Position numbers and translations under genes: made by a program. Below are positions 1-9,505 of a DNA stretch of 64,000 nt, piece by piece. Every line of letters starts with the position of its first letter. Within the stretch, counting starts at the first letter, position 1. Under the pieces are notes generated by a model that worked only from the letters and a program-made list of their open reading frames with translations, was not told the DNA's origin and made no database searches. Location of the stretch: contig OY781093.1 of the NCBI GenBank assembly GCA_963676355.1, forward strand, positions 1,736,001 through 1,800,000, read 5' to 3'. This DNA comes from JAGLOK01 sp963676355. Lineage in GTDB: Bacteria; Bacillota; Clostridia; Christensenellales; UMGS416.

Positions 1-1
1 G

Positions 2-634
2 GTATATGGAGAAGATCACCCATCGACAGGAACGACATATAACAATATAGCAGCAGTGTGGAAAGAAAAGGGAGAATACGACAAAGCACTGGAATACTAC
101 GACAAAGATTTAGTAATATGCGAGAAGGTATATGGAAAAGACCACCCATCAACAGGAACGACGTATAACAATATAGCACTAGTGTGGCAAGAAAAGGGCG
201 AACAAAAAGAAGCACTGGAATACTACGAAAAGACTTCGGAGATATTTAAAAAGGTATATGGAGAAGACCACCAGTCAACAGGAACGACGTATAACAATAT
301 AGCAGGAGTGTGGAAAGCAAGGGGCGACTACGACAAAGCACTGGAATATTACGAAAAAGCTTTAGATATAAGAGAAAAAGCACTTGGAAAAGAACATCCA
401 TTAACAGGAACGACATATAACAATATAGCACTAGTGTGGCAAGAAAAGGGCGAACACAACAAAGCACTGGAATACAACACAAAATGTATAAAAATATTCT
501 TTGATAAATTAGGTAAAGAGCATCCTAATACCAAAATAGTGCTTAATAACTGCAAATACGCCTACCTCGCCTACGGTCTCCCTGAAGAAAACTTTGATGA
601 ATGGCTGGAAGACGAGCTGAAATACGCTGAATAA
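2..634 (+). CDS. Tetratricopeptide-repeat protein, 5' end outside the window
   Basis: The reading frame is open from the first bases of the window, so the N-terminus is missing. The visible part is a run of about four 42-residue units (126 nt each) of the kinesin-light-chain-like TPR type. Each unit carries a core such as TGTTYNNIA followed by W..KG.Y.KALEYY.K and a spacer like YGKDHPS. These repeats form paired helices that bind partner proteins; no enzymatic domain is visible. The final unit is degenerate (NTKIVLNNCKYAYLAYG) and is followed by an acidic tail, as expected for a capping helix. Units are almost identical at DNA level, including silent positions, which points to recent tandem expansion. 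Partner and role are unknown. A terminator follows directly. Confidence 0.9.
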   Translation, partial: VYGEDHPSTGTTYNNIAAVWKEKGEYDKALEYYDKDLVICEKVYGKDHPSTGTTYNNIALVWQEKGEQKEALEYYEKTSEIFKKVYGEDHQSTGTTYNNIAGVWKARGDYDKALEYYEKALDIREKALGKEHPLTGTTYNNIALVWQEKGEHNKALEYNTKCIKIFFDKLGKEHPNTKIVLNNCKYAYLAYGLPEENFDEWLEDELKYAE

Positions 635-652
635 AACCACACAGCAAAACAA

Positions 653-690
653 AACTCCCCAAATTCATTTCGGGGAGTTATTATTATCTA
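653..690 (+). terminator. Rho-independent terminator after the TPR gene
   Basis: Eight-base arms AACTCCCC (653-660) and GGGGAGTT (672-679) enclose an 11-base loop and are followed by a T-rich stretch. It lies 18 bases after the TPR stop codon. Confidence 0.8.
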
Positions 691-779
691 TCTTAAAACC
701 ACTAAAAAGCATGAAAGGCTTTGCCTTGAACTTTTAGAAACTTGTAAGGCCTCGACAAGAAACGCAGTTTCTAAATCGT

Positions 780-1916
780 TTACTCCGCCGGCGCACCAAT
801 CCTTACGGCGTAGCTTAGCATAGTGCCTTCTGAGTCAAACTCGCAGACAAGGTCATACTGCTCAACGTACATATAACCGCCTTCGGCAAGCTCATCAGCA
901 CTCATGTCAAATCCGCTGTCCTCAGTGAAAATGGCAAAAGCGAGTGTCTGCATGTCACCCTTGTACAAAACTCCGCTAGGTGGAACGACAAGGTTTTCGT
1001 CACCACCAACGTTGTCTCTGTATAAGATGGTCATGTAGTCCGTATCAAGCTCGATGGTGGTTGCAAACAGCTGGGTTGCTTCGTTAAGATCCATGCCAAC
1101 ATGAATGCCGCGTGGGCCTTCAATGGTATCATCTACTACTTGAATTACAACAAGCTTATTATCGACAAATACGAGGTTTCCAAAGGAATATTCGTTTATA
1201 TTGCGTACTTCACCTGTAGCTTCCATAACGACATCATAGGAGTTTGAAGGGGCGCCTGCTTTGGCAAGAACATCGTCTTTAGCGTCGCCGATTCTAAATC
1301 CGCCTGCATGAATGTCGTCCATGCCAAAAGGCTGACCTTTCTCGGAAACTGCCGGTGCAGTGTCAGTTAGATCACAACAGGGATCTTCTTCTATATTCGC
1401 TTCTTCGGTTATGGTTGTCATGTCGATAAGCTCCAAGGTATTAAGCACCTGATGGAGCATGTCGTAAAGCTCGGAAAATTCCTTGGCGTCTTCAGACTCG
1501 GCAGTGTAGGGCATGTCAAAGCGAACAGAGCGATAGAAAGTGTAATCGCCGATTTGCATAAATGACTCACCGTTATATTCCTCGCCGCTTGTCACAGCGC
1601 CCACTTCGACAAGAACAGGGTTTTGCTCTTGCTGAGTGCTGTCATGGGTTTTGTGCGTTATGATGGTAAGCGCGCCATTTCTTGTGAACTCAATCTTATC
1701 CCACATTTCATCAGGGATGGGAATCATGTAATTGCCATAGGTGTTTATAATGGTTTTTCCCGTAATGGTTTCATCATTTAGCTTGGGATCCTCAGTTTGA
1801 GTTGCTGTAGCTTCAGCTCCCGGCGCTGTGTCTGGCTGCGTATTGTTTTTCTCACATCCTGCAAAAGCCATTATAAAAATAAGTACGCATATTAGCGTTA
1901 AAATTCGTTTTTGCAT
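780..1916 (-). CDS. Putative lipoprotein of unknown function
   Basis: A 378-residue protein. Residues 1-20 are a hydrophobic signal ending in AFAG, with Cys21 as the predicted lipidation site, so it should be anchored outside the membrane. A short acidic, Thr-rich linker (to about residue 45) leads into a mainly polar body with no family I recognise. The second half (from about residue 195) contains segments such as FRIGDAKDDVLAKAG and GIHVGMDLNEATQLF, which resemble repeated small alpha/beta units seen in secreted Clostridia proteins of unknown role. An AAGGAG ribosome site lies just upstream of the ATG on the minus strand. It converges on the TPR gene. Function not assigned. Confidence 0.8.
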   Translation of the reverse strand: MQKRILTLICVLIFIMAFAGCEKNNTQPDTAPGAEATATQTEDPKLNDETITGKTIINTYGNYMIPIPDEMWDKIEFTRNGALTIITHKTHDSTQQEQNPVLVEVGAVTSGEEYNGESFMQIGDYTFYRSVRFDMPYTAESEDAKEFSELYDMLHQVLNTLELIDMTTITEEANIEEDPCCDLTDTAPAVSEKGQPFGMDDIHAGGFRIGDAKDDVLAKAGAPSNSYDVVMEATGEVRNINEYSFGNLVFVDNKLVVIQVVDDTIEGPRGIHVGMDLNEATQLFATTIELDTDYMTILYRDNVGGDENLVVPPSGVLYKGDMQTLAFAIFTEDSGFDMSADELAEGGYMYVEQYDLVCEFDSEGTMLSYAVRIGAPAE

Positions 1917-2377
1917 AAACTTTCTCCTTTGTAAAAATCAGATATTAAAATTATGTTACCATTATATTACCAAATATAATACGATTGTCAAATTAAAATT
2001 GAATTAAAAGCATCAGTGACTAAGTGTGCGACGAAAGGTAAAAGAGAAAAGGTTAAATAATATATTCATTATATAATAATTATGTGTAGGATAACAAATC
2101 AAAAGGCAAGTAAATTGTGATAGATACTTATGAAAGATGCGGGTTGCAATATCTGCATGGAAACAAAATGTATGCGAAGGGTGAGGAGATATTATTAATC
2201 TTAAATACTTCGTTTGTGAAAATATAACCATACCGTGAACAATGAAGTCCGCCGATTGAATTACCCATGGAATTAGAGTATAGTAAATATATAAATATGC
2301 TTATAACTTCCTTGTGCGGCGGATAAATCTTTTGCCGAAATTATTATAAATACTTTACGCCGAAAGGGAAGAATAAT
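1917..2377. other. Intergenic region between divergent genes
   Basis: This AT-rich stretch of about 460 bases separates the minus-strand lipoprotein from the plus-strand RND gene and should hold both promoters. A 72-codon frame on the minus strand (2013-2231) has no family resemblance and no ribosome site I trust. None of the repeat modules found elsewhere occur here. Confidence 0.5.
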
Positions 2378-5300
2378 ATGAAAAAAATAATTTCGGGCAT
2401 ACTTAGCCATAATTTAATTATACTGTTTATTTCTCTGCTGCTAATTGCAGCAGGGGTTTTTAGCTATGTCCAAATACCCAAAGAAGAAATGCCGGATATC
2501 GGCGCACTTTATGGATATGTGCAGGTAACGGCCCCCGGGCTTAACAGCACCGAGGTGTCGCAAAACATTGCAGACCCCATAGAAGACATTATAAACGACT
2601 ATTCCAATGTGAAAGATTATACAACAACGTCATTGGACAATGCTTGTATCATCTTAATTGTGATGGATCTTGATGATGATACTTCCGTAGAATCTCTTGA
2701 GATGCTTAAAACAGATGTTTTAAACTCGAATATAGATGAAAACATAACGGATATCAGCTTTATTACGGATTTAAAAACGAGTGAGGTAATTTACGCCGTT
2801 CATAGCCAAGAGCTGGATGAAGCCGAGCTTAAGGAACTCGCTGAAAGATTAGCTGAGCATATTGGCAAAATAGATAACATATCCAAAACCGTAGTAAACT
2901 CCGCATATTCTCAAGAAGTGGTCGTCACTGCAAATTATGACAAGCTAAATACGCTGCCTATAACGCTAAGTGATATATATAATGTGATAGTTGCAAACGC
3001 GGCACGTGTTCCGCTTGGAACTGCTGATTTTGACGAGGGAAGCTCAAGTGTGCTTATAGACAGCTATTACGGAGAGCTTAGTGAGATACGCGAACTTGTT
3101 TTGTTTTCTGACATGCAAGATCCTGAAAATCCTGTTGTATACACAGTGGGCGATGTTGCAAGTGTTGTAAAAAAAGACACTGTGGATAAAAAGAGATATG
3201 AGTTTAATTCAAGCAACACAGCCTTTGTGGAAGTGTTTTTTGAAGAGGATATAGACTTTACTGTGCTGGGCGATGAGCTTAAAGAATCGGTCGATGAATT
3301 CACCAATGAAATGAATGAAGATGCACAGATTACAGCAATGACATTTTCGCCTGACTATGTTTATGATCAGGTAAGCTCAGTTGTCACCAATCTTCTTTTG
3401 TGTATTGTGATTGTAATGTTTGTTGTTATGGTGGGACTGGGGCTTCGAAACTCGATTGCTATAGCATTTACTATACCAGTTATCGTAATGACAACTGTTG
3501 CAGCTTTATACCTTATGGGAAATCACCTACAGCTTATGAGTATAGCAGGGCTTATTGTTTCCATAGGTATATTGGTGGACAACTCCATTGTTATATCAGA
3601 GGCTGTCCAGCATGAATTAAACCGTGGTGCAGATATGCGTCTTGCAAGCCAAAAGGCTATTGCCACAAACTTTATGCCGGTGCTCACCTCAACTCTTACG
3701 ACTGTGGCGGCGTTTGTTCCGCTGATGTATCTTCCTGGAATCGCAGGAGATGTGGCATTTACACTGCCGCTTACAATAATAATTGCGATTAGCCTTTCAT
3801 TTATTGTAGCTATGACTTTAACGCCGACACTTGCAAAGTTCTTGTTTAAAGCTAAAAAGATTCGCAAGAAAAAGTCCGTGAAATTCAGCAAGAAAGTAAG
3901 ACGAGCGATGAAGAAGGTTTTCTCGCTGTCGCTTGCGCCAACCATAATAGCATTCTTATTGCTTGGATGGTTTGGGTATGTAGCGGTTACGACGCTTGAA
4001 ATAGATATTTTGCCTAAAACTGAAAAATCAATAGTCTATATTGACTATGAGTATAACAACATGGAAGACAATAGGGGAGCATACCGATTTGCACAGAAGA
4101 TAGAAGATATTGTCGCCGAGCAGGATGATGTTATAAACATTGCGTTCTCACAGGGTGGGGATTTGCCGAAATTCTACATGACTTTAAACGTTATAAATAA
4201 TCTTCCCAGCAACGGTCGTTTCTTTATCGAATATGATGTGGAATCAAAGGAACTTTCCGACAGAATAAAAACGCTTGAAAAGGACTTGGAAGTGCTTGAG
4301 GATGATGGAAACATTATTGTAAGCGGCTTGGAGCTTAAACAGCCCTCAGCACCAGTTAAAGTGTTGCTGCAATCAACAGACTATGACAATCTGCTGGAAC
4401 AATCAAAAGTAATCTTTGAAGATATATCGGAGCTTGAAAGCTTTAAGACCGGGAGCCTCGTTGCTCCCCGCAAAAAGACGGACATTAAAATACAAGTGGA
4501 CAGGCAAAAGATTAATCCATATGGGTTAACTGTAGCTGAAGTGCAGCAACAGATAGCGCTTGCGTTAAATGGACTTTCAGAAGAGCTCTATTCCAATAAC
4601 GGCAGCGAGGCTGACAAGCTGAATGTGAAGGTAATGACGGAGATTGGCTCAAAAGAGGATCTTTTGGAGCTTATGATAAGGACAAACACCGGAGAGCAGA
4701 TACCGCTGAGCGACCTTGTGGAGCTTTCGGATGTTAAAAGCATTGAATACATTCAGACAAGCAACGGAGTGCCTTCTGTCACCATCGAAGCTTACATGGC
4801 CGACGGCTATAGCACCTATCAGCTGGAGCGCGAAATTAAAGATGTTTTGGATGAAGATTCGTATAAAAACGTCGAGGCAGTGTTTAAAGGAGACAACGAA
4901 CTGACCAATGAATTGTTCGGTGGCATAATACTATCGTTTGCCGTTGCACTGCTTGTGATATTCCTCATAATGTACTTCCAGTTTAAATCATTTAGGCAGC
5001 CGATTATAATTCTCGTGTCCATTCCGCTTTCGTTTATTGGTGCGCTGGTTGCAATGATTATCTTTAAAGAGAAGATAACTTTGACCTCGCTTTTGGGAAT
5101 GATGAGCCTTGTTGGTATCGTTGTTAACAACGGAATTTTGCTTGTGGAATATATCAACCGACACCACGAAAGTGGCCATAGCATCTATAAAAGCTGCATA
5201 AAAGCAGTGGAACGTAGGTTAAGACCTATACTTTTGTCATCGCTGACTACTATCTTCGGGCTTATACCGCTTGCTGTTTTTGGCGGAGATTTCTTCCGTC

Positions 5301-5473
5301 CGATGGCGGTAACCTTCATGGGCGGTATGATAACATCCACTTTGCTTGTGCTGTTTGTAATTCCGAGTTTATATTATTTCACTTATAAAAAGCGGGATAA
5401 AATTGCCAAGGAAAAAAAGCGACAAAAGAAACTCGCGGCGATGGAAGTTGCGGGAAATTCTGAAAAGGGATAA
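2378..5473 (+). CDS. RND-family efflux transporter (HAE1/SwrC-like)
   Basis: A 1031-residue protein, the normal length of an AcrB/SwrC-type proton-driven exporter. TM1 is about residues 8-30. A large external loop follows, then TM2-6 (about 335-500), a second half starting near TM7 (about 535) and TM8-12 (about 850-1010). The TM4 relay motif reads GILVDNSIVI: the first acidic residue is Asp401, and the second Asp of AcrB is Asn402, as is common in Gram-positive members. The TM10 region reads GIVVNNGILLVEY, with no lysine equivalent to AcrB Lys940. Substrates may be lipopeptides, detergents or drugs. No membrane-fusion partner or outer-membrane channel gene is adjacent. The start is supported by a GAAAGGGAAG ribosome site. 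Confidence 0.9.
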   Translation: MKKIISGILSHNLIILFISLLLIAAGVFSYVQIPKEEMPDIGALYGYVQVTAPGLNSTEVSQNIADPIEDIINDYSNVKDYTTTSLDNACIILIVMDLDDDTSVESLEMLKTDVLNSNIDENITDISFITDLKTSEVIYAVHSQELDEAELKELAERLAEHIGKIDNISKTVVNSAYSQEVVVTANYDKLNTLPITLSDIYNVIVANAARVPLGTADFDEGSSSVLIDSYYGELSEIRELVLFSDMQDPENPVVYTVGDVASVVKKDTVDKKRYEFNSSNTAFVEVFFEEDIDFTVLGDELKESVDEFTNEMNEDAQITAMTFSPDYVYDQVSSVVTNLLLCIVIVMFVVMVGLGLRNSIAIAFTIPVIVMTTVAALYLMGNHLQLMSIAGLIVSIGILVDNSIVISEAVQHELNRGADMRLASQKAIATNFMPVLTSTLTTVAAFVPLMYLPGIAGDVAFTLPLTIIIAISLSFIVAMTLTPTLAKFLFKAKKIRKKKSVKFSKKVRRAMKKVFSLSLAPTIIAFLLLGWFGYVAVTTLEIDILPKTEKSIVYIDYEYNNMEDNRGAYRFAQKIEDIVAEQDDVINIAFSQGGDLPKFYMTLNVINNLPSNGRFFIEYDVESKELSDRIKTLEKDLEVLEDDGNIIVSGLELKQPSAPVKVLLQSTDYDNLLEQSKVIFEDISELESFKTGSLVAPRKKTDIKIQVDRQKINPYGLTVAEVQQQIALALNGLSEELYSNNGSEADKLNVKVMTEIGSKEDLLELMIRTNTGEQIPLSDLVELSDVKSIEYIQTSNGVPSVTIEAYMADGYSTYQLEREIKDVLDEDSYKNVEAVFKGDNELTNELFGGIILSFAVALLVIFLIMYFQFKSFRQPIIILVSIPLSFIGALVAMIIFKEKITLTSLLGMMSLVGIVVNNGILLVEYINRHHESGHSIYKSCIKAVERRLRPILLSSLTTIFGLIPLAVFGGDFFRPMAVTFMGGMITSTLLVLFVIPSLYYFTYKKRDKIAKEKKRQKKLAAMEVAGNSEKG

Positions 5474-5559
5474 AATTATATCGACAAAAAAGTTTATAGT
5501 TTTGGCTTTGTCCAATACGTGTCATAATAAAAATATATTTTTATGATGCACTACACTCC

Positions 5560-5587
5560 ACCGCCTCCGATTTGGGGGCGGTTTTAC
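5560..5587 (+). terminator. Rho-independent terminator after the RND gene
   Basis: Arms ACCGCCTCC (5560-5568) and GGGGGCGGT (5574-5582, one G-U pair) enclose a five-base loop and are followed by TTTT. The first repeat block begins immediately afterwards. Confidence 0.75.
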
Positions 5588-5589
5588 TA

Positions 5590-6785
5590 AAGAATTTTGC
5601 TCGCAAAATTCTTACTGACGTTACTTAATCTGCTGACGATGGGAGGCGAATTTACAAGATTTTGGCATTATAAAATCTTTTAAATAGCTAAATGTAGAGA
5701 TTTAATTACACCAAGTCAACCACCCTGAACGCCGTCAAGTTTTAGCCTTGTATCAAACTGTCTAGCGGCTGGGGAATTGTTTTTGTTTGTTTGGCAGTGA
5801 TGCTTCGCATCCCTGCGCTATCTTACAAGCGTGGCGAAATACTTACTGGTATTAAGATTAGTGTGTGTGAGAAAAGCACTGAATCATTTGGAAACTTAGT
5901 TAGTATAAATGCGGTGGGACAGAGTGCGTGCCTTTATTAATCGTTACAGACTAAAAAGATTTAGTTTGGCATGCTCCCCACATGGGGTTACTTTTTTAAA
6001 AAAGTAACCAAAAAACGCAACCCCCGACAGGCTTTCTATCTTAGCCGACTGAGTTTATCTTAACTGAGTCGAAGGGGTTGCACCCTCTAAACAAAATGCG
6101 ACTTTGCGCTGTGTAGTTGAATGGCTTATGGTTTTCCTTCGTGGTCTAAGTTTTTGTATAGCTTGGATAAAAGTTGCCCCCTTAAGGGGGCTGTTGAACG
6201 AAGTGAAACGGGGGTGCGGGTGTGGGGCGCAGCACAAAAGAATTTTGCTACCAAAATTCTTACTAGCATTCTTCAAATACTTACGACTAAGGGCATATTT
6301 ATAAGATTTTGGTTTTTTAAAATCTTTTAAATAGCTGAATACGTTGTTTGCCATATCCAGCCGCTGCGAAGCTTTTTAAAAAAGAAAAAGCTTGACGGCG
6401 TTCGGGGTGGAAAGTTAGTATGAGTGCGGCAGACAAAGTGCCTGCGTTGCAATACTTGGATTTAAACAGAAGTGAAGAACTTGAGTAGCAAAATCACATT
6501 GCTTGTTTTATAGTATAAAGCAAATTTTAATTGCGCAGTCGACGCACCTCCCATTTAGGGGAGGGGAACCGCGCAGAGCGTGGTGGAGGGGTTTAATAAA
6601 GCAAGCATTCAGGGCGGTCGACTTGCAACCCCTCTGTCCTTCGGACATCTCCCCTCGCTAGGGGCGAGAGCGGTGACATGAATATTAATTTAGAAGCGCA
6701 GGCGAGCAAAACGAGACTGCCTAAAAAACAAAAATATTTTCCGAGCGAGCAGTTGGCTGGCAAGAGCAGAAAAGCCAGTGCTGCC
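5590..6785 (+). repeat. Repeat block 1 (modules G-E-D-F-G'-H-B-C-A)
   Basis: No credible gene lies between 5474 and 6916. Module G (5590-5880) starts with a perfect hairpin (arms AGAATTTTG and CAAAATTCT) and includes a GCCGTCAAG stretch. Module E (5880-5960) follows, then D (about 5975-6120) with its GTTAC/GTAAC palindrome. Module F (6150-6430) has G-rich hairpins and contains a second partial G at 6237-6345. H (6430-6532), B (6533-6594), C (6627-6675) and A (6695-6785) complete the block. All are in the + orientation and recur in other blocks. Short frames here are translations of repeats. Confidence 0.85.
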
Positions 6786-6916
6786 CCTTTTTAAACGCAA
6801 AATAATCTATTGTGACGGTTAAGCCATGTGATTGTATAATTTGCAAAGTCAGCGTTTAATGTTTTATAATACCTGATAAAATTATATAAACTAATAGTTT
6901 CACGAGGAAGATAAAA

Positions 6917-7561
6917 ATGAAACCAAAACAAAAACGATTTGTTGCAAAGGGAATTTTTGCAGCGCTATCAATTGCATTTGTACCAATTAATACATTGATT
7001 TTCGGCTTGAAAAAGTCACCGGTAGAATACACTTTGTCAAACATAGGCAATTTCTTTGACTATAGGGTTAACTTTATAATCTGGGGCGTTGTGACAGGTC
7101 TTTTGCTTATAGGCTTTATAGGATTCACCTTTAGAAAAGCACAGTTTGAGCACAATAAAGCCAAGCGATATCTTATATTATCATACGTGTTTTTAATACT
7201 AACAGTGCTCACACCGGCACTTCGCGATCAAATGCAGTTCTGGTTCATGGTGCACAATGTCACAGCAACGCTTTTTGCGCTGTTTCTTGTGGCATCCCTC
7301 CTGTTTTTCATGCATTACCTTTCAGAAAATAACAAAAAGGTTTATAGCAAGTCGCTTTTTTCGCTACTATTTTCAATAGGCTTTCCAGTTTTATTGCTTA
7401 TATTGTTTGGGAGGATTACGGGCCTTGCAGAAATAGCCTTTTTCGTATTCATATCAGGATTTTTAATGTTGCTAAACATCTATCTAAACAGAGAGCAGAG
7501 AGAGCGCATGCCTGAGCTTTATAAAAAGAAGGAAGATTCATCCTGCGAAAAAGTGCAATAA
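6917..7561 (+). CDS. Six-helix membrane protein, DUF998-like
   Basis: A 214-residue, very hydrophobic protein with about six membrane helices (near residues 10-32, 50-70, 82-102, 108-130, 143-163 and 166-187) and a short charged C-terminal tail. The N-terminal pattern (VEYTLSNIGN then a Tyr/Arg pair) and the helix count resemble the DUF998 family of unknown function; I hold this loosely. A GAGGAAG ribosome site precedes the ATG. The next gene, 87 bases downstream on the same strand, also encodes a small membrane protein, so the two may be linked. Confidence 0.75.
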   Translation: MKPKQKRFVAKGIFAALSIAFVPINTLIFGLKKSPVEYTLSNIGNFFDYRVNFIIWGVVTGLLLIGFIGFTFRKAQFEHNKAKRYLILSYVFLILTVLTPALRDQMQFWFMVHNVTATLFALFLVASLLFFMHYLSENNKKVYSKSLFSLLFSIGFPVLLLILFGRITGLAEIAFFVFISGFLMLLNIYLNREQRERMPELYKKKEDSSCEKVQ

Positions 7562-7648
7562 ATAACTCCTGTATAATTTTATTATATTCATGGTTGGCGC
7601 AGAAGGCTTGATTTGGTAAGATAATAGTATAGACTTTCAGGAGAAATC

Positions 7649-8101
7649 ATGAAGAAAAGATATTTCATACGCCAAAAAGTGGCGGTTTTATACATTGTGC
7701 TTTATGCTCTAGCGCTTGCAACGTTGCTGATTGTGGGATTTAGCCCCGCGCTTAAAGGCAACATAGGGTCATTTGAGATTATTGTCGCAGTTCTTTTCAT
7801 CGCGTTTTTGTTCATTATGCTATTTAGGGAAGTAAAAAAAGGTCTTTTCGATGTGATTATTGTTGAAAATGATTTTCTGATACTATCGCGCTTTGGCAAG
7901 AAGGCGTATCTTAGCTGGCACAAAGTCGAGTTTATTGATGTTAAATCATATAAAAAATCGGGCGGCGAAAAATTTATCATAGTCACATTTATGAAAAATA
8001 CAGCGGGAGAAGATTTGCAGCTTAAAATCGACTATCGCGAGGGTTTATATAAAATGCTTGTAGACCAACATGGAAAGATAATGGCATCAAAAAAAGGTTA
8101 G
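7649..8101 (+). CDS. Small membrane protein with a PH-like cytoplasmic domain
   Basis: A 150-residue protein with two membrane helices (about residues 12-32 and 40-62). A short soluble domain follows with alternating strands: FDVIIVENDFLILSR, WHKVEFIDVKSYKK, EKFIIVTFMKN. This resembles bacterial PH-like domains (YcxB/bPH type), which bind lipids or partner proteins at the membrane. No catalytic motif is present. The start is supported by a CAGGAG ribosome site six bases upstream. The assignment is a fold-level impression. Confidence 0.65.
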   Translation: MKKRYFIRQKVAVLYIVLYALALATLLIVGFSPALKGNIGSFEIIVAVLFIAFLFIMLFREVKKGLFDVIIVENDFLILSRFGKKAYLSWHKVEFIDVKSYKKSGGEKFIIVTFMKNTAGEDLQLKIDYREGLYKMLVDQHGKIMASKKG

Positions 8102-8146
8102 GCAACAGGGTAGACGCTTTTGCTAAAATACCAAAACAAATATATC

Positions 8147-9181
8147 CTATTTCTTTTTTCTAAACCTAAAATATAGCAAACTCAAACCAAGTGATAAAGG
8201 CAAGGCTGCAAGGTATAATTCAGCCTGAGTGACAGCGCTTTTAAAGGCGGCACTTAGCCCAAAAAATAAAGCGGCTGAGGATACAAATGCACCCACAAAG
8301 AAGAGCAACAAGCTTAGAAAGTTTAACTTCGTCTTATAGTTGATGCTTATGGAATATTCTTTGTCATCAGTTTGCGTGCTGTGGGCGGCGAGCTTTATAA
8401 CACCTTGTGATGATTGTTTAAGTTCAGCTGGGCACAATGCGAATTGCTTGATGTCTTTTTCGGAAAACCCTTTAGAAGGGGATATTTCATGAATGCCAAA
8501 GTGATTCCCATCGCAGATGGATAGCTCACCTGGAACATTTGTGTCTTTCGTGCAGTAATTGAGGTTTATGACATAGTCTTTGTCTTTTGTTATTAAGTAG
8601 CATCCGCTCTGAAGCTGCTTGTCATATTTAATCGGCACTTCCTCGATGTGAATGTCAGATTCATCTTCGCGCGGCTTGATGCTTTCTATGTTAAACAGAA
8701 CCGTTGAAGGCATTTTCTTTTTGACTCTATCTATCATGCCAAACCAAGAGCTTGTGTTTTCGTTGGTTTTGATTTCAACACAAAAGTTTTCATTGGAGTA
8801 ATGTTCACCAATAAGCACGTTGTCGGCAGCGTCTTGAGACGCAAACTTATCCAGCTCTACCACAAAGAAATACTCCTCAAAAGCTTCGCGATAGTAAACA
8901 TCTCTTATAGTGGCATAGCGAATCGGGAAAAACTCAATTTCTTGCTGAAGATTTTTTAGCACGAAAACAACTAAACTCTTTTGCCCAATTATTTTACTAA
9001 GGGAAACTTTCTTTTCGTTGGGAAACAATTTATCAAGCTCTCTAAAGCTTTCGTTCATGGAGGATTTTTTGTATCTGAAAGTTTGATAATAGCCTTTTTG
9101 ATGCGTGATTGTCTCGAAAATGTTGTTTGAAGAAAGTGATTTGTCATTAGAACCATAGAGAAGAAGCGCGTTTTCCATCAT
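8147..9181 (-). CDS. Tail-anchored membrane protein of unknown function
   Basis: A 344-residue protein. Residues 1 to about 280 are soluble and rich in predicted strands. Two membrane helices sit near residues 283-308 and 318-338, followed by a basic RFRKKK end, so the bulk of the protein probably sits in the cytoplasm attached by its C-terminus. I recognise no family. A GGAGGT ribosome site precedes tandem ATG codons; the second (at 9178) has the better spacing, so the true start may be one codon in. It converges on the PH-like gene with 45 bases between them. Confidence 0.75.
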   Translation of the reverse strand: MMENALLLYGSNDKSLSSNNIFETITHQKGYYQTFRYKKSSMNESFRELDKLFPNEKKVSLSKIIGQKSLVVFVLKNLQQEIEFFPIRYATIRDVYYREAFEEYFFVVELDKFASQDAADNVLIGEHYSNENFCVEIKTNENTSSWFGMIDRVKKKMPSTVLFNIESIKPREDESDIHIEEVPIKYDKQLQSGCYLITKDKDYVINLNYCTKDTNVPGELSICDGNHFGIHEISPSKGFSEKDIKQFALCPAELKQSSQGVIKLAAHSTQTDDKEYSISINYKTKLNFLSLLLFFVGAFVSSAALFFGLSAAFKSAVTQAELYLAALPLSLGLSLLYFRFRKKK

Positions 9182-9505
9182 TATACCTCCGCTAGTGTTA
9201 CATATATTGTATCATATTATTATATTATGTCATTTAAATATTTTAATTTGACAATATATTGTGCAATGCCATATCGCAATAATAAAAAGTGTAAGAAGAT
9301 ATCAAACTTACTATATTGATGCACTGATATAAAAACAAACAAGAAGCCAACAGCAATTTGATGCAAATCAACTAAAAACCCAAAACAAACCAACATAAAA
9401 CTGTTGTATTTAATATAACATGTAGTATAATTTAGCTGAAAGCAAAATAAAACAAATAAAAGCCAAGCAAAACCAATAGCGATGCTTTAAAGCGAGGTAT
9501 TTAAT
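9182..9505 (+). promoter_or_regulatory. Intergenic region with a promoter for the aldolase-domain gene
   Basis: AT-rich, without repeat modules. A plausible sigma-A promoter is TTGTAT (9404-9409), a 16-base spacer and TATAAT (9426-9431). This gives a leader of about 70 bases before the gene at 9506. The minus-strand promoter for the membrane protein must also lie in this interval. Confidence 0.55.

Noticed and set aside
2013..2231. 72-codon minus-strand frame between the lipoprotein and RND genes
   Set aside because: Biased, low-complexity composition, no ribosome site, and a location where promoters for divergent genes are expected.
5590..6785. Insertion sequence with transposase in the repeat blocks
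   Set aside because: No transposase-like frame, RAYT/TnpA motif or remnant was seen in any block; the only enzyme gene inside the repeats is DUF559.
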